Below the pieces are notes generated by a model. It saw only the letters and a program-made list of their open reading frames with translations. It ran no database searches and was not told where the DNA came from. Positions 31,130 through 41,225 of a stretch of DNA of 64,000 bases are shown one piece after another. The DNA lies in assembly GCA_022606425.2 (NCBI GenBank), contig JAHDVF020000016.1:712501-776500 (forward strand), read 5' to 3'. A program made the position numbers and the translations under genes. Source of the DNA: Lepidostoma basale. Lineage: Eukaryota > Arthropoda > Insecta > Trichoptera > Lepidostomatidae. Position 1 is the first letter of the stretch, and each line of letters starts with the position of its first letter.

Positions 31130-31910
31130 TAACTAATCATCACGCCGTCCTTCCCAAGGGCTAGGCAGAAAGAATGGACCGCCACAATGTTCTTTCTTAT
31201 CATACTTCTCTCGATTCGATTATTCTCAATAGTGTTCGATTATTCTCAATTTCTCCAACTCCTCATGTGGCCGACATATAATATTTGATTGATCGTGCCA
31301 AACTTTCTTCGGTCTTCCTCTATTTCTTGTTCCATTTACATCTTCTTCCTCAGCCTATTCCCGTCCACTCCTGGACAAAGGCCTCCTCCATTTGCTTCCA
31401 TGTCATTCTGTCTTGTGAAGACTGCATCCAGGTTATTCCGACGTATCTGTTTAGATCATCCTTCCACCGTAGTGCGGTCGCCCTGCACTTCTCTTCGCCG
31501 TCAACGGTCTCCAAGTCAGCAGTCTTCTTGTCCACTTTTCATCTGGGCTTCTGGCTACGTGACCCGCCCATTGCCATTTTAGAGTCGCCACCCGGTGGAT
31601 GATGTCAGTGACCTTTGTTTTTCTCTCACCGTATCGTTTCTGACTCTGTCTCTTAGGCTTATTCCTAACATGGCTCTTTCCATGGCTCTTTGGGTCACTC
31701 GCAGTTTCTCGGCACTGTTTTTGGACAATGTAACAGTTTCAAGACCATAAGTACCAACTGGCAGAACTTAGGCTTCATAGACTTTTCGTTTCAGGTTGAT
31801 CGGTATTTTCCGGTTATTCCATTTACATAGTTATACTTTATATGCAATAATTTTCTCATTAATTATTTTCATGTGTCCAGACCATCTTTGCTGTTCTTTG
31901 TCTATGGTTT
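31130..31910 (-). mobile_element. R-GTTA 3' end split by R-GAA-1
   Basis: 31130-31341 and 31829-31910 are adjacent in intact copies (complement of the RNRGRPRK to WFGHM region). TTCCATTTACAT occurs at both edges of the insert (31330-31341, 31817-31828). Confidence 0.8.
31342..31816 (-). mobile_element. R-GAA-1 3' end with 12-bp target duplication
   Basis: Minus strand: KRKVYEA, TVTLSK, DIIHRVATLKWQWAGHV, KKTADLETVDGEEKCRATAL, RWKDDLNRYVGITWMQSSQD, EEAFVQEWTGIG, a stop, and a GAA tail. Several frameshifts. Bounded by TTCCATTTACAT on both sides, so insertion postdates the R-GTTA copy. Confidence 0.85.
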
Positions 31911-31964
31911 GCAAAATTTAAGTTATACATAAGTTATAGAAAGGCGGCCATGTTTATAGTATGA

Positions 31965-32080
31965 ACAATCGAATGCACGTCATGGTGTGTGAATGTAGAA
32001 GAGGCGCGAGAGTTATGTCAGGATAGAACAGTGGCGGTCCATCCTCTCTACCAACCCCTCCGGGGAAAGAGCAACACAGA
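31965..32080 (+). mobile_element. R-type tail fragment
   Basis: ARHGVxNVEEARELCQDRTV-like end, then CCTCCGGGGAAAGAG; resembles the third subtype at 58016-58290. No tail repeats. Confidence 0.6.
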
Positions 32081-32096
32081 TTATCTTAATTAGTTT

Positions 32097-32133
32097 ATCA
32101 TCATAGGTTTCGCTTCAAGCGCAGCTTCATCAG
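32097..32133 (-). ncRNA. hammerhead-like core with canonical boxes
   Basis: Perfect CUGAUGA at 32133-32127 and GAAAC at 32111-32107, separated by one A and a hairpin closing GCU/AGC. The segment after GAAAC (CUAUGAUGA) does not form a clean AC/GU stem III, so cleavage competence is doubtful. Confidence 0.5.
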
Positions 32134-32164
32134 GTTAACGAAACGATAAAATTCAGCTGGGATA

Positions 32165-32400
32165 GAAACCGATTGGTAGTGTTAACAACAAAATATTAAG
32201 GTCATACATCTTCCAAAAATTTGTCAGACGTGATGGTCGTAAGAAGGGCGAAATGGGGAATGTTGTTAACATAAAGCTATCGCTTAACCCAACCAATGAC
32301 AGGTCATAAGTCCTGTAAGCGCCTCGACCACCATATTTTGTTCCCAGAAACAATTTACATTTTCATCTCTATTGAGATACAATTAATCCTTAAAAATATT
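32165..32400 (+). repeat. MITE M, partial copy
   Basis: Matches the right arm: CTTCCAAAAATTTGTCAGAC, GACAGGTCATAAGTCCTGTA, CTCTATTGAGATACAATTAA. TTAA follows the terminus, as at other copies. Confidence 0.75.
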
Positions 32401-32727
32401 AAGATGTTTGTGAATTCGTTTATTTTCATTGTGTTAAAATCGGAGTCTAAAAATGTACATATTAACGATTTTAATAAATAATGCATCACATAAATAATCA
32501 GTAGAAACGACCTTCACGTACTATAATTATAAAAACGTGAATTCCTTCATTATCATAATCGTTTAATATTAAAATGTAATGCGATATTCAATGTTATCTG
32601 TACAACAATACACGCGTCAATATATTATATTTACATTGTTTTTGTTGATGATTGATTATGATGCTCTTGCAAATGGCGCGTTCATTTAATTACACATGAT
32701 CTCTTGGCATATTCTAAACAAACAAAC

Positions 32728-32930
32728 TTCGTGACCGAGTGGTAAGTGCTATGACTGCCACACCGAAGGTCCCGGGTCCGATCCCCGGCCATGGCAGTGT
32801 GATTGTCACACTGTCTTCGGTCTGGTGTATAATTCACTTGACAATAAAATGGCGATAGATTAGCTACCAATCACATGTCACGAGTGGTACGCAGAGAGTT
32901 TTTGTGACGTAGGATGCAATGAAGTTTGGT
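32728..32930 (+). mobile_element. SINE S2 with complete tRNA-like head
   Basis: Box A GTGACCGAGTGGTAAGTGC, box B GGGTCCGATCCCC, then the body (GTGTGATTGTCACACTGTC, GACAATAAAATGGCGATAGA). The tail is truncated. No cloverleaf 3' half, so not a tRNA gene. Confidence 0.8.
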
Positions 32931-32949
32931 GAATTGTGGTATCCGTGAA

Positions 32950-33313
32950 TGTAAGTTTGCGATAAATATTAAACGTATTTATTGTTATTCCTGCCGATGC
33001 GATGGTTAGATCTAAAAAGATATTTTTTTGGTCCGTTTCATATTCTATTGTAAATTTGATATTTTTATTGATCGTATTGGACCAGTAAAAAAATAGTTTA
33101 ATTTTCTGCTGGAATATTTCCAGCAGATCAAAATATCATCTACATATCGTGTATAGTAGACGATGTGTTGGGTATAGTTTGAGCTAAGTAGGATAGATTC
33201 AATATAATCCATAAAGATTTCCGCGAGAAGGGGGCTAAGGGGAGATCCCATAGGAAGACCGTCAGTTTGTTTAAATATTTTGTTATTAAATATCAAATAA
33301 TGGTTTTGGTGTC
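32950..33313 (-). mobile_element. Penelope-like reverse transcriptase fragment
   Basis: Frame 33323-33045 includes NHYLIFNNKIFKQTDGLPMG, SPLSPLLAEIFMDYIES and YYTRYVDDILICW. GLPMGSPLSPLLAEIFMD and YVDD are the palm motifs of Penelope-type RT. After a frameshift near 33062 the sequence reads IKFTIEYETDQKNIFLDLTI, the next conserved block. About 120 codons remain; the C-terminal endonuclease is missing. Its 5' edge abuts an R-GAA-2 copy. Confidence 0.85.
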
Positions 33314-34040
33314 TCAAGCTCAAGCTCCAAGTATTCAGCAGTAGCGTTAAAATCGTACTGCTGTACGGATGTGAGACTTTGAAGTCTACCGCGGACGTTA
33401 TTGGTAAACTTCAGGTGTTTATAAATAGGTGCCTTCGCTCAATATTCAAAAACTATTGGCCCCAAACAGTGTCAAATGCCGTTTTCTGGACCATGGCAGG
33501 CGAAAAGCCAATTAGAGAACAAGTCACTAGACGCAAATGGCAGTGGATCGGTCACACTCTGAGATGGAACCCAGCCTGCATCCAGTGGCGGTACACCCAT
33601 AGAAGCCCAGAAGCCCGGCTTGCGTAAGAAATTTTGATTCAAAACCCCCAAATCTAAGTCATCATGCCCCCGCATAAACCAACAACTCACCATATCACCT
33701 TCCAACAATGTTCCCATCATACGTAAGAGGAATAGCCACAAGAGCTGAACCTTTGTAAGCCAGAAGAGGTTTTGATTCAAAATTTCTTACGCAAGCCGGG
33801 CTTCTGGGCTTATATGGGAGTATCGCCACTGCCTGCATCGCTCAGGGTGCACTAGACTGGTCCCCTATGGGGGGAAAGAGAAAGCGAGGCAGACCTGGAG
33901 CCACCTGGAGAAGAACCCTGCAAGACGAGGTTAAGACAGCAGGCCTCACTTGGGATGATGTTAGGCATCAGGCATGCGATAGAATCGGGTGGAGGCCCTA
34001 TGCACCACGGAGGTGTGACAGGACAAAAAGAAGAAGAATT
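33314..34040 (+). mobile_element. R-GAA-2 3' end split by a hAT-type MITE
   Basis: First part: MKSTADVIGKLQVFINRCLR, PQTVSNAVFWTMAGEKPIRE, TRRKWQWIGHTLRWNPACI. Second part from 33832: the rest of ACIAQGALDWSPMGGKRKRG, RPGATWRRTLQDEVKTAGLT and WDDVRHQACDRIGW, ending AAAAGAAGAAG. Without the MITE the frame would be nearly continuous. Confidence 0.85.
33583..33831. mobile_element. hAT-type MITE with 8-bp target duplication
   Basis: Inverted ends of about 60 bases begin CAGTGGCGGTACACCCATAG (left) and CAGTGGCGATACTCCCATAT (right complement). CCTGCATC flanks both sides (33575-33582, 33832-33839) and is single in the uninterrupted copy at 22080-22100. An 8-bp duplication and CAGTGGCG termini point to hAT. 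Confidence 0.9.
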
Positions 34041-34059
34041 GTTTTGGTACTAAAGGTAG

Positions 34060-34225
34060 CACCTTGTATTAAATTCCAAAAGATTTCTTACCAAGGAGGT
34101 ACACAATAACTTCAGTACTTTTGAATTACTAAAATCTTTCTTAATAATAAATCTCATAATCTTATGGGAATGGGGTGAGAACATGACAGCGGAGATGAGC
34201 CAGGACAGAAAAGTTTGGCGTTTTC
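34060..34225. repeat. dispersed repeat Z, copy 2
   Basis: Second copy of the segment at 30517-30660, about 90% similar by eye. Confidence 0.65.
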
Positions 34226-34384
34226 ATACGAGAAGGGCCGACCCCGGATGATGAGAAATGACAAAGGGAAACAAGAAGGAGTTTTACACAATTGTTCAAG
34301 AAACAATAATTTTAGTAACACACAAATTTTACCCAATGCCATATACGAGTATTCGAAAAAAACTTAAAGTAACCATAAAAATCT

Positions 34385-34452
34385 ACTCTATCTCTACCGG
34401 ATTTGGCTCCTGCTATAATGTTGCAAAGAGCGATTCAACAAAATAATAATAA
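34385..34452 (+). mobile_element. SINE S2 tail fragment
   Basis: GCTATAATGTTGCAAAGAGC, GATTCAACAAAATAATAATA: the S2 3' end only. Confidence 0.6.
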
Positions 34453-34860
34453 ACCATCACATCGTTTCCTCGAAGGATAGGCAGTGAGATTCTAGTTTTC
34501 TCCACTTACATACAGCGAGTCGCACACGCATGTCATGTCTTCCAATATGGCCGACCTTTAAAATTGGATAAATCTGACTCAATGCCATGTTTTCCCCGGT
34601 CTTCCTCGACTCCGTCCTCCATTCACATTATTAACGTATACTTTCTTAACCGTTTTTTATTCATATGCCTAGACCAACGCAATGAAGCCCTTCATAATTT
34701 TGTCCTTAATATTGCTTTCATTCAGATATCAGCAATTGAAATTTTTTAATACATCGTTTTACCACACATACGTCTAAGGCTCAACCGCATTTATTCCTCT
34801 CTCATCCTTCCGCTTCATGTTTCACTTCTATACATAAGGATTGGAACTAAAACTTCATAT
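34453..34860 (-). mobile_element. R-TTG 3' end, strongly decayed
   Basis: Complement of the end, RRPRKTW (as CATGTTTTCCCCGGTCTTCC), NVNDVNGGRSR, LRWSRHMN, RRMCGKTMY. Many indels, no open frame. Confidence 0.7.
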
Positions 34861-35227
34861 TTTATTTTAAAACGCGGAAAAGATATGAGAATTTGTATTT
34901 TGCTACAGTTAAAATGCATGAAATTTAAAAATATTCCTACGCTTGGTATACATAATTTCAAAGATATTGCCTTAGATGTAAAACACTAGCTCAGAGCTTT
35001 GTTTTTTACTGACGTAATAAAATATTCGATCAATCAATCATATTGAATACAAATTCTTGCGAAAACTTGAAAGAAGTCTGGAGCATTTGCTTGGAAATTC
35101 TCTCTTGGATTCCATTATTGTAAAACAGGGTTATTCTGAGCGAGAATCTAATAGAAAAGGGTGATTCAAATTCTGCAATTTCTTCAGATCTCGTAAACGT
35201 TAAAAATGGATTGTATTATTCACATCA
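34861..35227. other. no gene seen
   Basis: AT-rich unique sequence. Confidence 0.45.
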
Positions 35228-35460
35228 ACTTGTTGTACGTGCTATGACTGCCACACCGGAGATCCCGGGTTCGATCCCCGGTGATGTCAGTGTGATTGTC
35301 ACACTGTCTTTGGTCTAGTGTGACAATTCACGTGACAATAAAATTTGCGATTAATTAGCTACCTATCACATGTCATGAGAATCAATATGAAAGCTATTAT
35401 ATAACCTTTTAAATCGATTTAGCACGCGCTATAATGATGTAAAGAGAATAATAATAATAA
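35228..35460 (+). mobile_element. SINE S2, near complete
   Basis: Partial box A, box B CGGGTTCGATCCCCG, full body and an AATAATAATAATAATG tail running straight into an R-GTTA copy. Confidence 0.8.
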
Positions 35461-35900
35461 TGAGCAAGTAGTTAATTTCGTGTATTTAGGTAGTATGTTT
35501 ACAAGAGATGGGCGAGTGGAGAGGGATATTGAAAGAAGGGTTGGGGCAGGCAACAAAGTGAATGGTGCACTTAAAGTTGTCAAAGCAAACAAAAACCTAT
35601 CCAAAAAAGCTAGAATGGCAGTGCACAATGGTGTTCTTCTACCGACCCTTATGTATAGAAGCGAAGCGTGAAACTGGCAAAAGAAGGATAAAAGTAGAAT
35701 ACATGCAGTAGAAATAAGATCTCTTAGACGAATGTGTGAATACTCTGTGTATGATAGAGTGTCGAATGAAAATATAAGAAGTGAATGCGGTGCGAATGAT
35801 GGTGTCATGAACAAAATAATGAAAGGATCATTAAGATGGTTTGGACATATGGAAATAATGAATGAAGAAAGAATGGTAAAAAAAGTATATTTAAACGGAA
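35461..35900 (+). mobile_element. R-GTTA internal fragment
   Basis: MYLGSMFTRDGRVERDIERR, VGAGNKVNGALKVVKANKNL, one stop at the WNWQ site (tgaaac), then YDRVSNENIRSECGANDGVM. It breaks off after KKVYLNGTR and meets an inverted copy. Confidence 0.8.
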
Positions 35901-35904
35901 CTAG

Positions 35905-36270
35905 ACACGCGCATCGATTTCTCTGACTCCTCACATGGCCGACATTCAATTTTTGATTTATTTGATCGTGCCACGTTTTCCTCGGTCTTCCTCTATGTAG
36001 GGTTCCATTTACATCGTTAACATATAATTTTTTTTACCATTCGTTCTTCATTCATTCTTTTCATATGTCCAAACCATCTTAATGATCCATTCATTATTTT
36101 GTTCATAACACCATCATTCGCACCGCATTCACTATCAGAGTATCTACACATCCGTCTAAGAGATCTCATTTCTACTGCATTTATTCTACTTTCATCCTTC
36201 TTTTGCCAGTTCCATGCTTCGCTTCCATACATAAGGGTCGGTAGAAGAACGGCATTGTGCACTGCCATTA
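35905..36270 (-). mobile_element. R-GTTA fragment, inverted against its neighbour
   Basis: Minus frame 36268-36017: MAVHNAVLLPTLMYGSEAWN, RMCRYSDSECGANDGVMNKI, FGHMKRMNEERMVKK; then RGRPRKTWHDQINQKLNVG in another frame. The pair is head-to-head in protein sense with no spacer. Confidence 0.8.
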
Positions 36271-36324
36271 GTTAGAAGTATATACACGTATTTATATATA
36301 AGAGAATATAGAGAGAGAAGTAAA

Positions 36325-36935
36325 TATAAATTTTTAATTGTATCTCAATAGAGACGAAGAAACAAACCGGAAACTGAATATGGATGATCAAGGTGTTTAC
36401 AGGACTTATGACCTGTCATTGGTTGGGTTAAGCGCACGCTTTATGTAATTACAACATTCCCCATTCCACCATTGTTATTATGATCATGCATGATACATTT
36501 TTGGAAGTTGTATATATACTCCAAATTCATACCTATCTTCACATGTCAGTTCCAGTTAGCCATCTATGTAGATTTGATTGTACTAATTAATTTTTATGCT
36601 AAATGCTAAACAATCATTCTTCATAGATGGCGTTAGTGGGTGGATTGTATAGATTAATCTTAAAAAAATAATTAGTACAATCAAATCTACATAGATGGCT
36701 AACTGGAACTGACACGTGAAGATAGGTATGATTTGGAGTATATATACAACTTCCAAAAATGTATCATGCATGATCATAATAACAATGGTGGAATGGGGAA
36801 TGTTGTAATTACATAAAGCGTGCGCTTAACCCAACCAATGACAGGTCATAAGTCCTGTAAACACCTTGATCATCCATATTCAGTTTCCGGTTTGTTTCTT
36901 CGTCTCTATTGAGATACAATTAAAAATTTAAATTA
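36325..36935. mobile_element. MITE M, full palindromic copy
   Basis: Two arms of about 270 bases are nearly perfect reverse complements around an asymmetric centre of about 60 bases holding CTTCATAGATGGCG. The ends read TTAATTGTATCTCAATAGAG and its complement. TTAA at both ends is compatible with a piggyBac-type target, but the flanks are themselves palindromic. No ORF. Confidence 0.8.
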
Positions 36936-37319
36936 ACCACCCACAGGTGAAAATCCAGGATTCGTATACAGATATAAGTATACATTTCACAAATAATAGA
37001 AGTAAATATGTTTGTTATTCATCCAAAAGCTATGTTTGAGAATTATGATTGAATTCGCCCTAGATTATAGTGCAGTAGGAAAGATTAAGGATACAATTAG
37101 TGTTGAGATAGTGTCTCTACTAAGGGTCGCCTCGGCGCTAATTACATTTTACAATAATTTCACTCCACCCCGGTATACCGCGCACCCCCTGCGTCTCTCG
37201 TCTCGGTTCCACTTCACCTTCCTTCCTTGCTTCCTGATGGAAGGTTGTTGTATTAAGCATTGCAATTAGTCTAACTGCACACTACCTTACATGCATAGAT
37301 AAACGGGCATGTAATTAGC
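36936..37319. other. no gene seen
   Basis: Unique sequence; C-rich at 37160-37230. Confidence 0.45.
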
Positions 37320-37323
37320 TTAA

Positions 37324-37592
37324 AAGCCGTGCCACACTGTTTAAAACAAGCTCTCCATATCGGTCTCCACCGGCGGTTTAAAACTGTGTAGACGCTTGTT
37401 TGAAACCAAAATTCGTTTGACCTTCAACAAACTTTGTGGACGGACGCGCATAGTATGCGTTTCACCGTTTAAACACGCATTCCACATGTGGAGAGCTTGT
37501 TTACAACAGTATGTGGACGCTACACCAACCGTGGGCTCCACAGCTCTCCACCAAGGTGTGGAGAGCTTGTTTCAAACAGTGTGGCACGGCCT
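37324..37592. mobile_element. TTAA-flanked MITE
   Basis: Inverted ends of about 35 bases, (A)GCCGTGCCACACTGTTT then AAACAAGCTCTCCA, with TTAA at 37320-37323 and 37593-37596. TTAA duplication is typical of piggyBac and some Kolobok elements. Single copy here. Confidence 0.8.
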
Positions 37593-37734
37593 TTAATATA
37601 CAAAGTGTTCTGAAAATCATTATACTCGAAAGTAACGAAATTATATAATTTCGCTTCAGCATAGGTATATGGTATTTAAAAATGAATTATTTCGAAATTC
37701 GGAAATTTAAAAATCTTTAAATTTTACAATAAAC

Positions 37735-38095
37735 TAACGGATGCGAAAGATGTTATCCTGCCTGAACGTTGGCTTGCCTGCTGGTTCAGTAAACGTCTTT
37801 TCGATATTCACATATTCGAATTTAAAATCTACGCAAATGATGTGCGCGTGCTTAAACAAATAATTCGACATCAGCGCCATCTATGGTAAACAAACATAAC
37901 TACGAATTATTCTCAGATAGTCGATTATTCATGAACTTCCCAGAAGGTTTTTACGGTCACGTATCTGGTCAAATTATGAATCTAAACCATCCAGGGACTC
38001 ACTCAAAAACACAAAAATTTCATCAAAATCGGTCCAGTCGTTTAGGAGGTGTACAACTACATACGCCTGTACAGAAGATTTATGTATAGCTATAC
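37735..38095 (+). repeat. dispersed repeat X, copy 1
   Basis: Shares with 56690-56995 the blocks TTCGACATCAGCGCCATCTA, TGGTAAACAAA, AATTTCATCAAAATCGGT and ACTACATACGCC. A block of this kind is very common in insect genomes; the element class is not known to me. Confidence 0.7.
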
Positions 38096-38256
38096 GATAG
38101 AAAATGTCTGTTTTATTAAATTTGATAAACATACGTACAGCTTAAAAAAATGTTTAATATTACAGAATTAAAATACAGAACGGACTTTCATTAGTAGAAA
38201 AATACTAGATATTTCAAGAATCTATACCAGATGCTGTATGTTATAATTTTTATACT

Positions 38257-38600
38257 GAGGGTATTATTTGCAAACCTGGCAAACTCCCTCATTAGATACC
38301 ATCTCCCTCAACCAGTTAGTATTTTAAAAGTAATCAGCCATGAAATAATCATCATTATGTTGATAATTAAAGTAAAATAATGAATTTCATTTTGGAGTTT
38401 GCCAGCTTTGCAACACTCAAGTGAAAGTTGCCATGTTTGCAACAAACCCTATATTTCAATAGCAAAATTCTTCAGAATGAAGCCGAATTTGAAACTGAAA
38501 ATAAATAAAAATTGTGTGCAAATGTATTATGAATAAGACCCAATTCATATCTCACTTTTGATTGTTGGTGGAGTTTGCCGGGTTTGCAAATGGTACCCTC
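38257..38600. mobile_element. TIR element, unclassified
   Basis: Ends GAGGGTATTATTTGCAAACC and GAGGGTACCATTTGCAAACC (complement) continue to GGCAAACTCC. Internal GTTTGCAAC-type motifs recur. No clear target duplication. Confidence 0.6.
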
Positions 38601-39104
38601 AATTATGAATAAAGATTCATTTCGTCTTATGGCGAATTTATGGTGATCAACTGACAAATGATTAACCGTCATATTTTTAAATCTTCACGGAATGAATGCC
38701 AGCTCTTCCGTAGTGTATGTTTTCCGACTGTCGGTTTTCGGTAAAATAATTATTCTGAATATATTAAACGGATTCGGTTTGGGCAATCAATTAACGGGGG
38801 CAGCTTATTAAATCCTAGCCAACCGCGATTTAATAATATCTCGTTAGATATACACTAACATAGACCCTGGACTACAACAACTAGAGGTTCTCGTGATAAT
38901 AATTAATAACAAAATACGGTTACAACAAATATTTTAAGAACCTTTTACACAATTCGAAATAAAATACGTTAGATATACGCTCACAGAGATGAGTACAGAG
39001 AGAATCAGTTAAATATTATCTATATTAAATATAATAGTTTACAATTGTAACTTGAATTTCCCGGGAGAAGTTTATAACTAATTTATTTCTATACTGTTTA
39101 ATTA
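38601..39104. other. no gene seen
   Basis: AT-rich unique sequence. Confidence 0.45.
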
Positions 39105-39147
39105 AATAACTTTGTTTTATGTCTCACAATTGTATTTTATTTTACGC

Positions 39148-39183
39148 AACAGCTGTTTCGTCAACCTATGTTGACATCATCAG
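39148..39183 (-). ncRNA. hammerhead ribozyme candidate, canonical core
   Basis: CUGAUGA at 39183-39177, one U, a perfect 6-bp helix II (GUCAAC/GUUGAC, loop AUAG), GAAAC at 39159-39155, then AGCU and GU pairing with AC to make stem III, and U at position 17. All core positions of the hammerhead family are met except for the extra U before helix II. It sits in an AT-rich repeat beginning TAATTAAATAACTTTG near 39102, like a family D end. Confidence 0.6.
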
Positions 39184-39374
39184 GTGTTACAATAATATAT
39201 CAAATGTCAAATTTTCGTTATTATTCGAAACTTTATGTGTATTTGTTAATATGTCTCATTTGAGTTTGAATCATATTTGGATGTAAGTCGAACGTGGTAG
39301 CTGTTCCGGCTCCGCGAGAGCAGAGATGCTGAGTACATAATCTACGTGCTACCCCCACCCCACCCCTCACCTAG

Positions 39375-39380
39375 GGGCGA

Positions 39381-39413
<33 letters not shown>

Positions 39414-39433
39414 TGTGTATGTGTGTGTGTACA
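39375..39433. repeat. (GT)n microsatellite
   Basis: About 28 GT units interrupted by GTAT. Confidence 0.95.
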
Positions 39434-39539
39434 TTGAAGATGAGGCTTATCGGAACCGACAGGGGATATGAAACATGGGCGTCTGTACCCGAAGCTGGAA
39501 TTTGGTAACCAAACTGACTTTGCTATTTTAAACTTTTAA

Positions 39540-39945
39540 TTCAAATTACATTTATTTCAAACTGGCAAAAGAATGTTAAAATAGCATAAAATCAGTAGAA
39601 ATGAGATCTTTAAGACGAATGTATGTTAAATCTGTATATAATAGTGTTAAATGCAAATTTAAAAAGTGAATGCAGTGCGAATTAAAGTATTGCGAACAAA
39701 ATAACGAATAGATTATTAAGATGGTTTGGACACTGGGAAAGAATGTATGTGTATATGTAAACGTAACTAAAAACGGAGGAAGGCCGAGGAAAACGTGGCA
39801 CGATCAAATCAATCAAATATTAAATATCGGCTATATGATATATATTAATGTTGAGGAAACGATGGAAGTATTCGGTCGATTGGCGGTCCATTCATTCTTT
39901 CTATCCCTTCGGAGAGACGGCGTGATGGTTAGTTAGTTGTTATAG
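39540..39945 (+). mobile_element. R-GTTA 3' end, decayed
   Basis: EMRSLRRM, LRWFGHWERM, NGGRPRKTWHDQINQILNIG, NVEETMEVFGR and SFLS survive in pieces. It ends GACGGCGTGATGGTTAGTTAG. Confidence 0.75.
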
Positions 39946-40064
39946 TTTTTTAAATTATAATTTTTAAAATTTCGAAACATTTTGTATGCAAAATGAAATC
40001 TACAATTTTGTTTGAGGAGATGCTATGTATTTACCAGTACTCGTGTATGGAATATATAATAAGA

Positions 40065-40185
40065 GGTCATCCACACATCCGAAACTGTTTTAGGACGCAG
40101 CGGCGTCCTTTCGCTTTGCACTTTCTAGGTCCGTCCCACGTCCATGCGGCAATGGGGACCCTAGACCACGTTAAATCTTTACTTA
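40065..40185 (+). repeat. dispersed repeat Y, copy 1
   Basis: CCGAAACTGTTTTAGGACGC, AGCGGCGTCCTTTCG, then TCTAGGTCCGTCCCACGTCC. Related blocks lie at 41635-42135 and 60580-60905. Function and class unknown. Confidence 0.6.
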
Positions 40186-40195
40186 TACAGCTGTA

Positions 40196-40660
40196 ATCCA
40201 CTGCTGGACATAGGCCTCCTCCATACATACTCCACACACTCTTATGTTGCGCCTTCTTATCCAGTCACCAGCATTTTTTCTTTTGTCATCAGACCATCGT
40301 ATTGGGGGGTCTCTCTTTACTTCTTTTTTCTCTACTCCACTACCCATTTGGTCCATCCTTGGTCTACCAGTCTCCTTCAAACCAGCGAAATGAAGATTTA
40401 CTTTTTCTTCTGGTGCCGTATCAGGTCCCCCCAACATTGGTGATGTAGCGAAGGAATATCTGTCCTGCGCCACTTGGAACAGGTTCTGAACTCTACTCGT
40501 TCCTGTCCATTCTTTTATATTTCGCAGCCAGGACAACTTATTTTTACCAACTCCCCAACATCCCTCTATTTTGCCCATGATTATCAGCCGAATGAGGTGG
40601 TATCTTTCTCCCCTTAGCACAATGAAGATATTTAGAAATATTGCTGGCAAAACTCTTCGT
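40196..40660 (-). mobile_element. R-GAA-1-like C-terminal fragment
   Basis: Open 160-codon frame 40665-40183: VLRGERYHLIRLIIMGKIEG, TSRVQNLFQVAQDRYSF, then DPPIRWSDDKRKNAGDWIRR and EEAYVQQWITAV. The first half matches the fragment at 40847-41181, the second is the R-GAA-1 end. They may be one protein or two fused scraps. Confidence 0.7.
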
Positions 40661-40671
40661 GACAAATAAAA

Positions 40672-41225
40672 AAAAAAAAAAACGGGCGGTGGTCTAGAGG
40701 ACAGAACACTTGGCTCCTAATCCAGAGGACATGGGTTGAAGCCTGGACACGACCGGATTCCTTCTTCATAATAATGAGCTATTTTATGATCATATTGAAG
40801 ATTGTAAAATGAATTCTAATATCATAGAATAATTTAATATCATTAAATCTAATGAACCGGTTGGAAAGGTTCGAGATGTGGATATACAGCAGAATGCTCC
40901 GTATACCATGGACCAATAGGGTCAGTAATGCAGACGTACTACAGAGAGCCAGAGCCAATAGAGAGCTGTTGTCGAGTGTGACAATTAGAAAGGTCTCATA
41001 TTTGGATCATGTGCTAAGGGGAGAAAAATACCACCTCCTTCGACTGATATTAATGGGTAAAGTGGAGGGACGTCGGGGAGTTGGTAGAAGGCAGCTATCC
41101 CGGCTGCGGTACATCAACCTTTGCTGCAGTGATCGCCAACGTTGGGGGGACCTGACACGGCACCGAAAGAAGAAGAAGAAGATCATTAATTTAAATCCTT
41201 GGTGTCTAATTAGTCTAAAAAAAAC
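40672..41225 (+). mobile_element. SINE S1 split by an RT fragment
   Basis: Head CGGGCGGTGGTCTAGAGGAC, box B GGGTTGAAGCC, body to AATATCATTAA; the 3' part TTTAAATCCTTGGTGTCTAA resumes at 41189. ATCATTAA flanks the insert (40839-40846, 41182-41189). Confidence 0.8.
40847..41181 (+). mobile_element. RTE-type 3' end with 8-bp duplication
   Basis: Encodes MNRLERFEMWIYSRMLRIPW, TNRVSNADVLQRARANRELL, YLDHVLRGEKYHLLRLILMG, KVEGRRGVGRRQLSRLRYIN, SDRQRWGDLTRHR and a GAAGAAGAAG tail. Nearly continuous frame; RT palm missing. Confidence 0.8.

Noticed and set aside
32728..32805. Possible tRNA gene
   Set aside because: Boxes A and B are present but no cloverleaf closes, and the same head with SINE body recurs several times in the window.
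32950..33313. Retron or group II intron RT
   Set aside because: GLPMGSPLSPLLAEIFMD and YVDD in this arrangement fit Penelope-like elements, and the genome is eukaryotic.
40681..40756. Possible tRNA gene
   Set aside because: Same reason; the sequence continues into the S1 body found also at 8320-8503.
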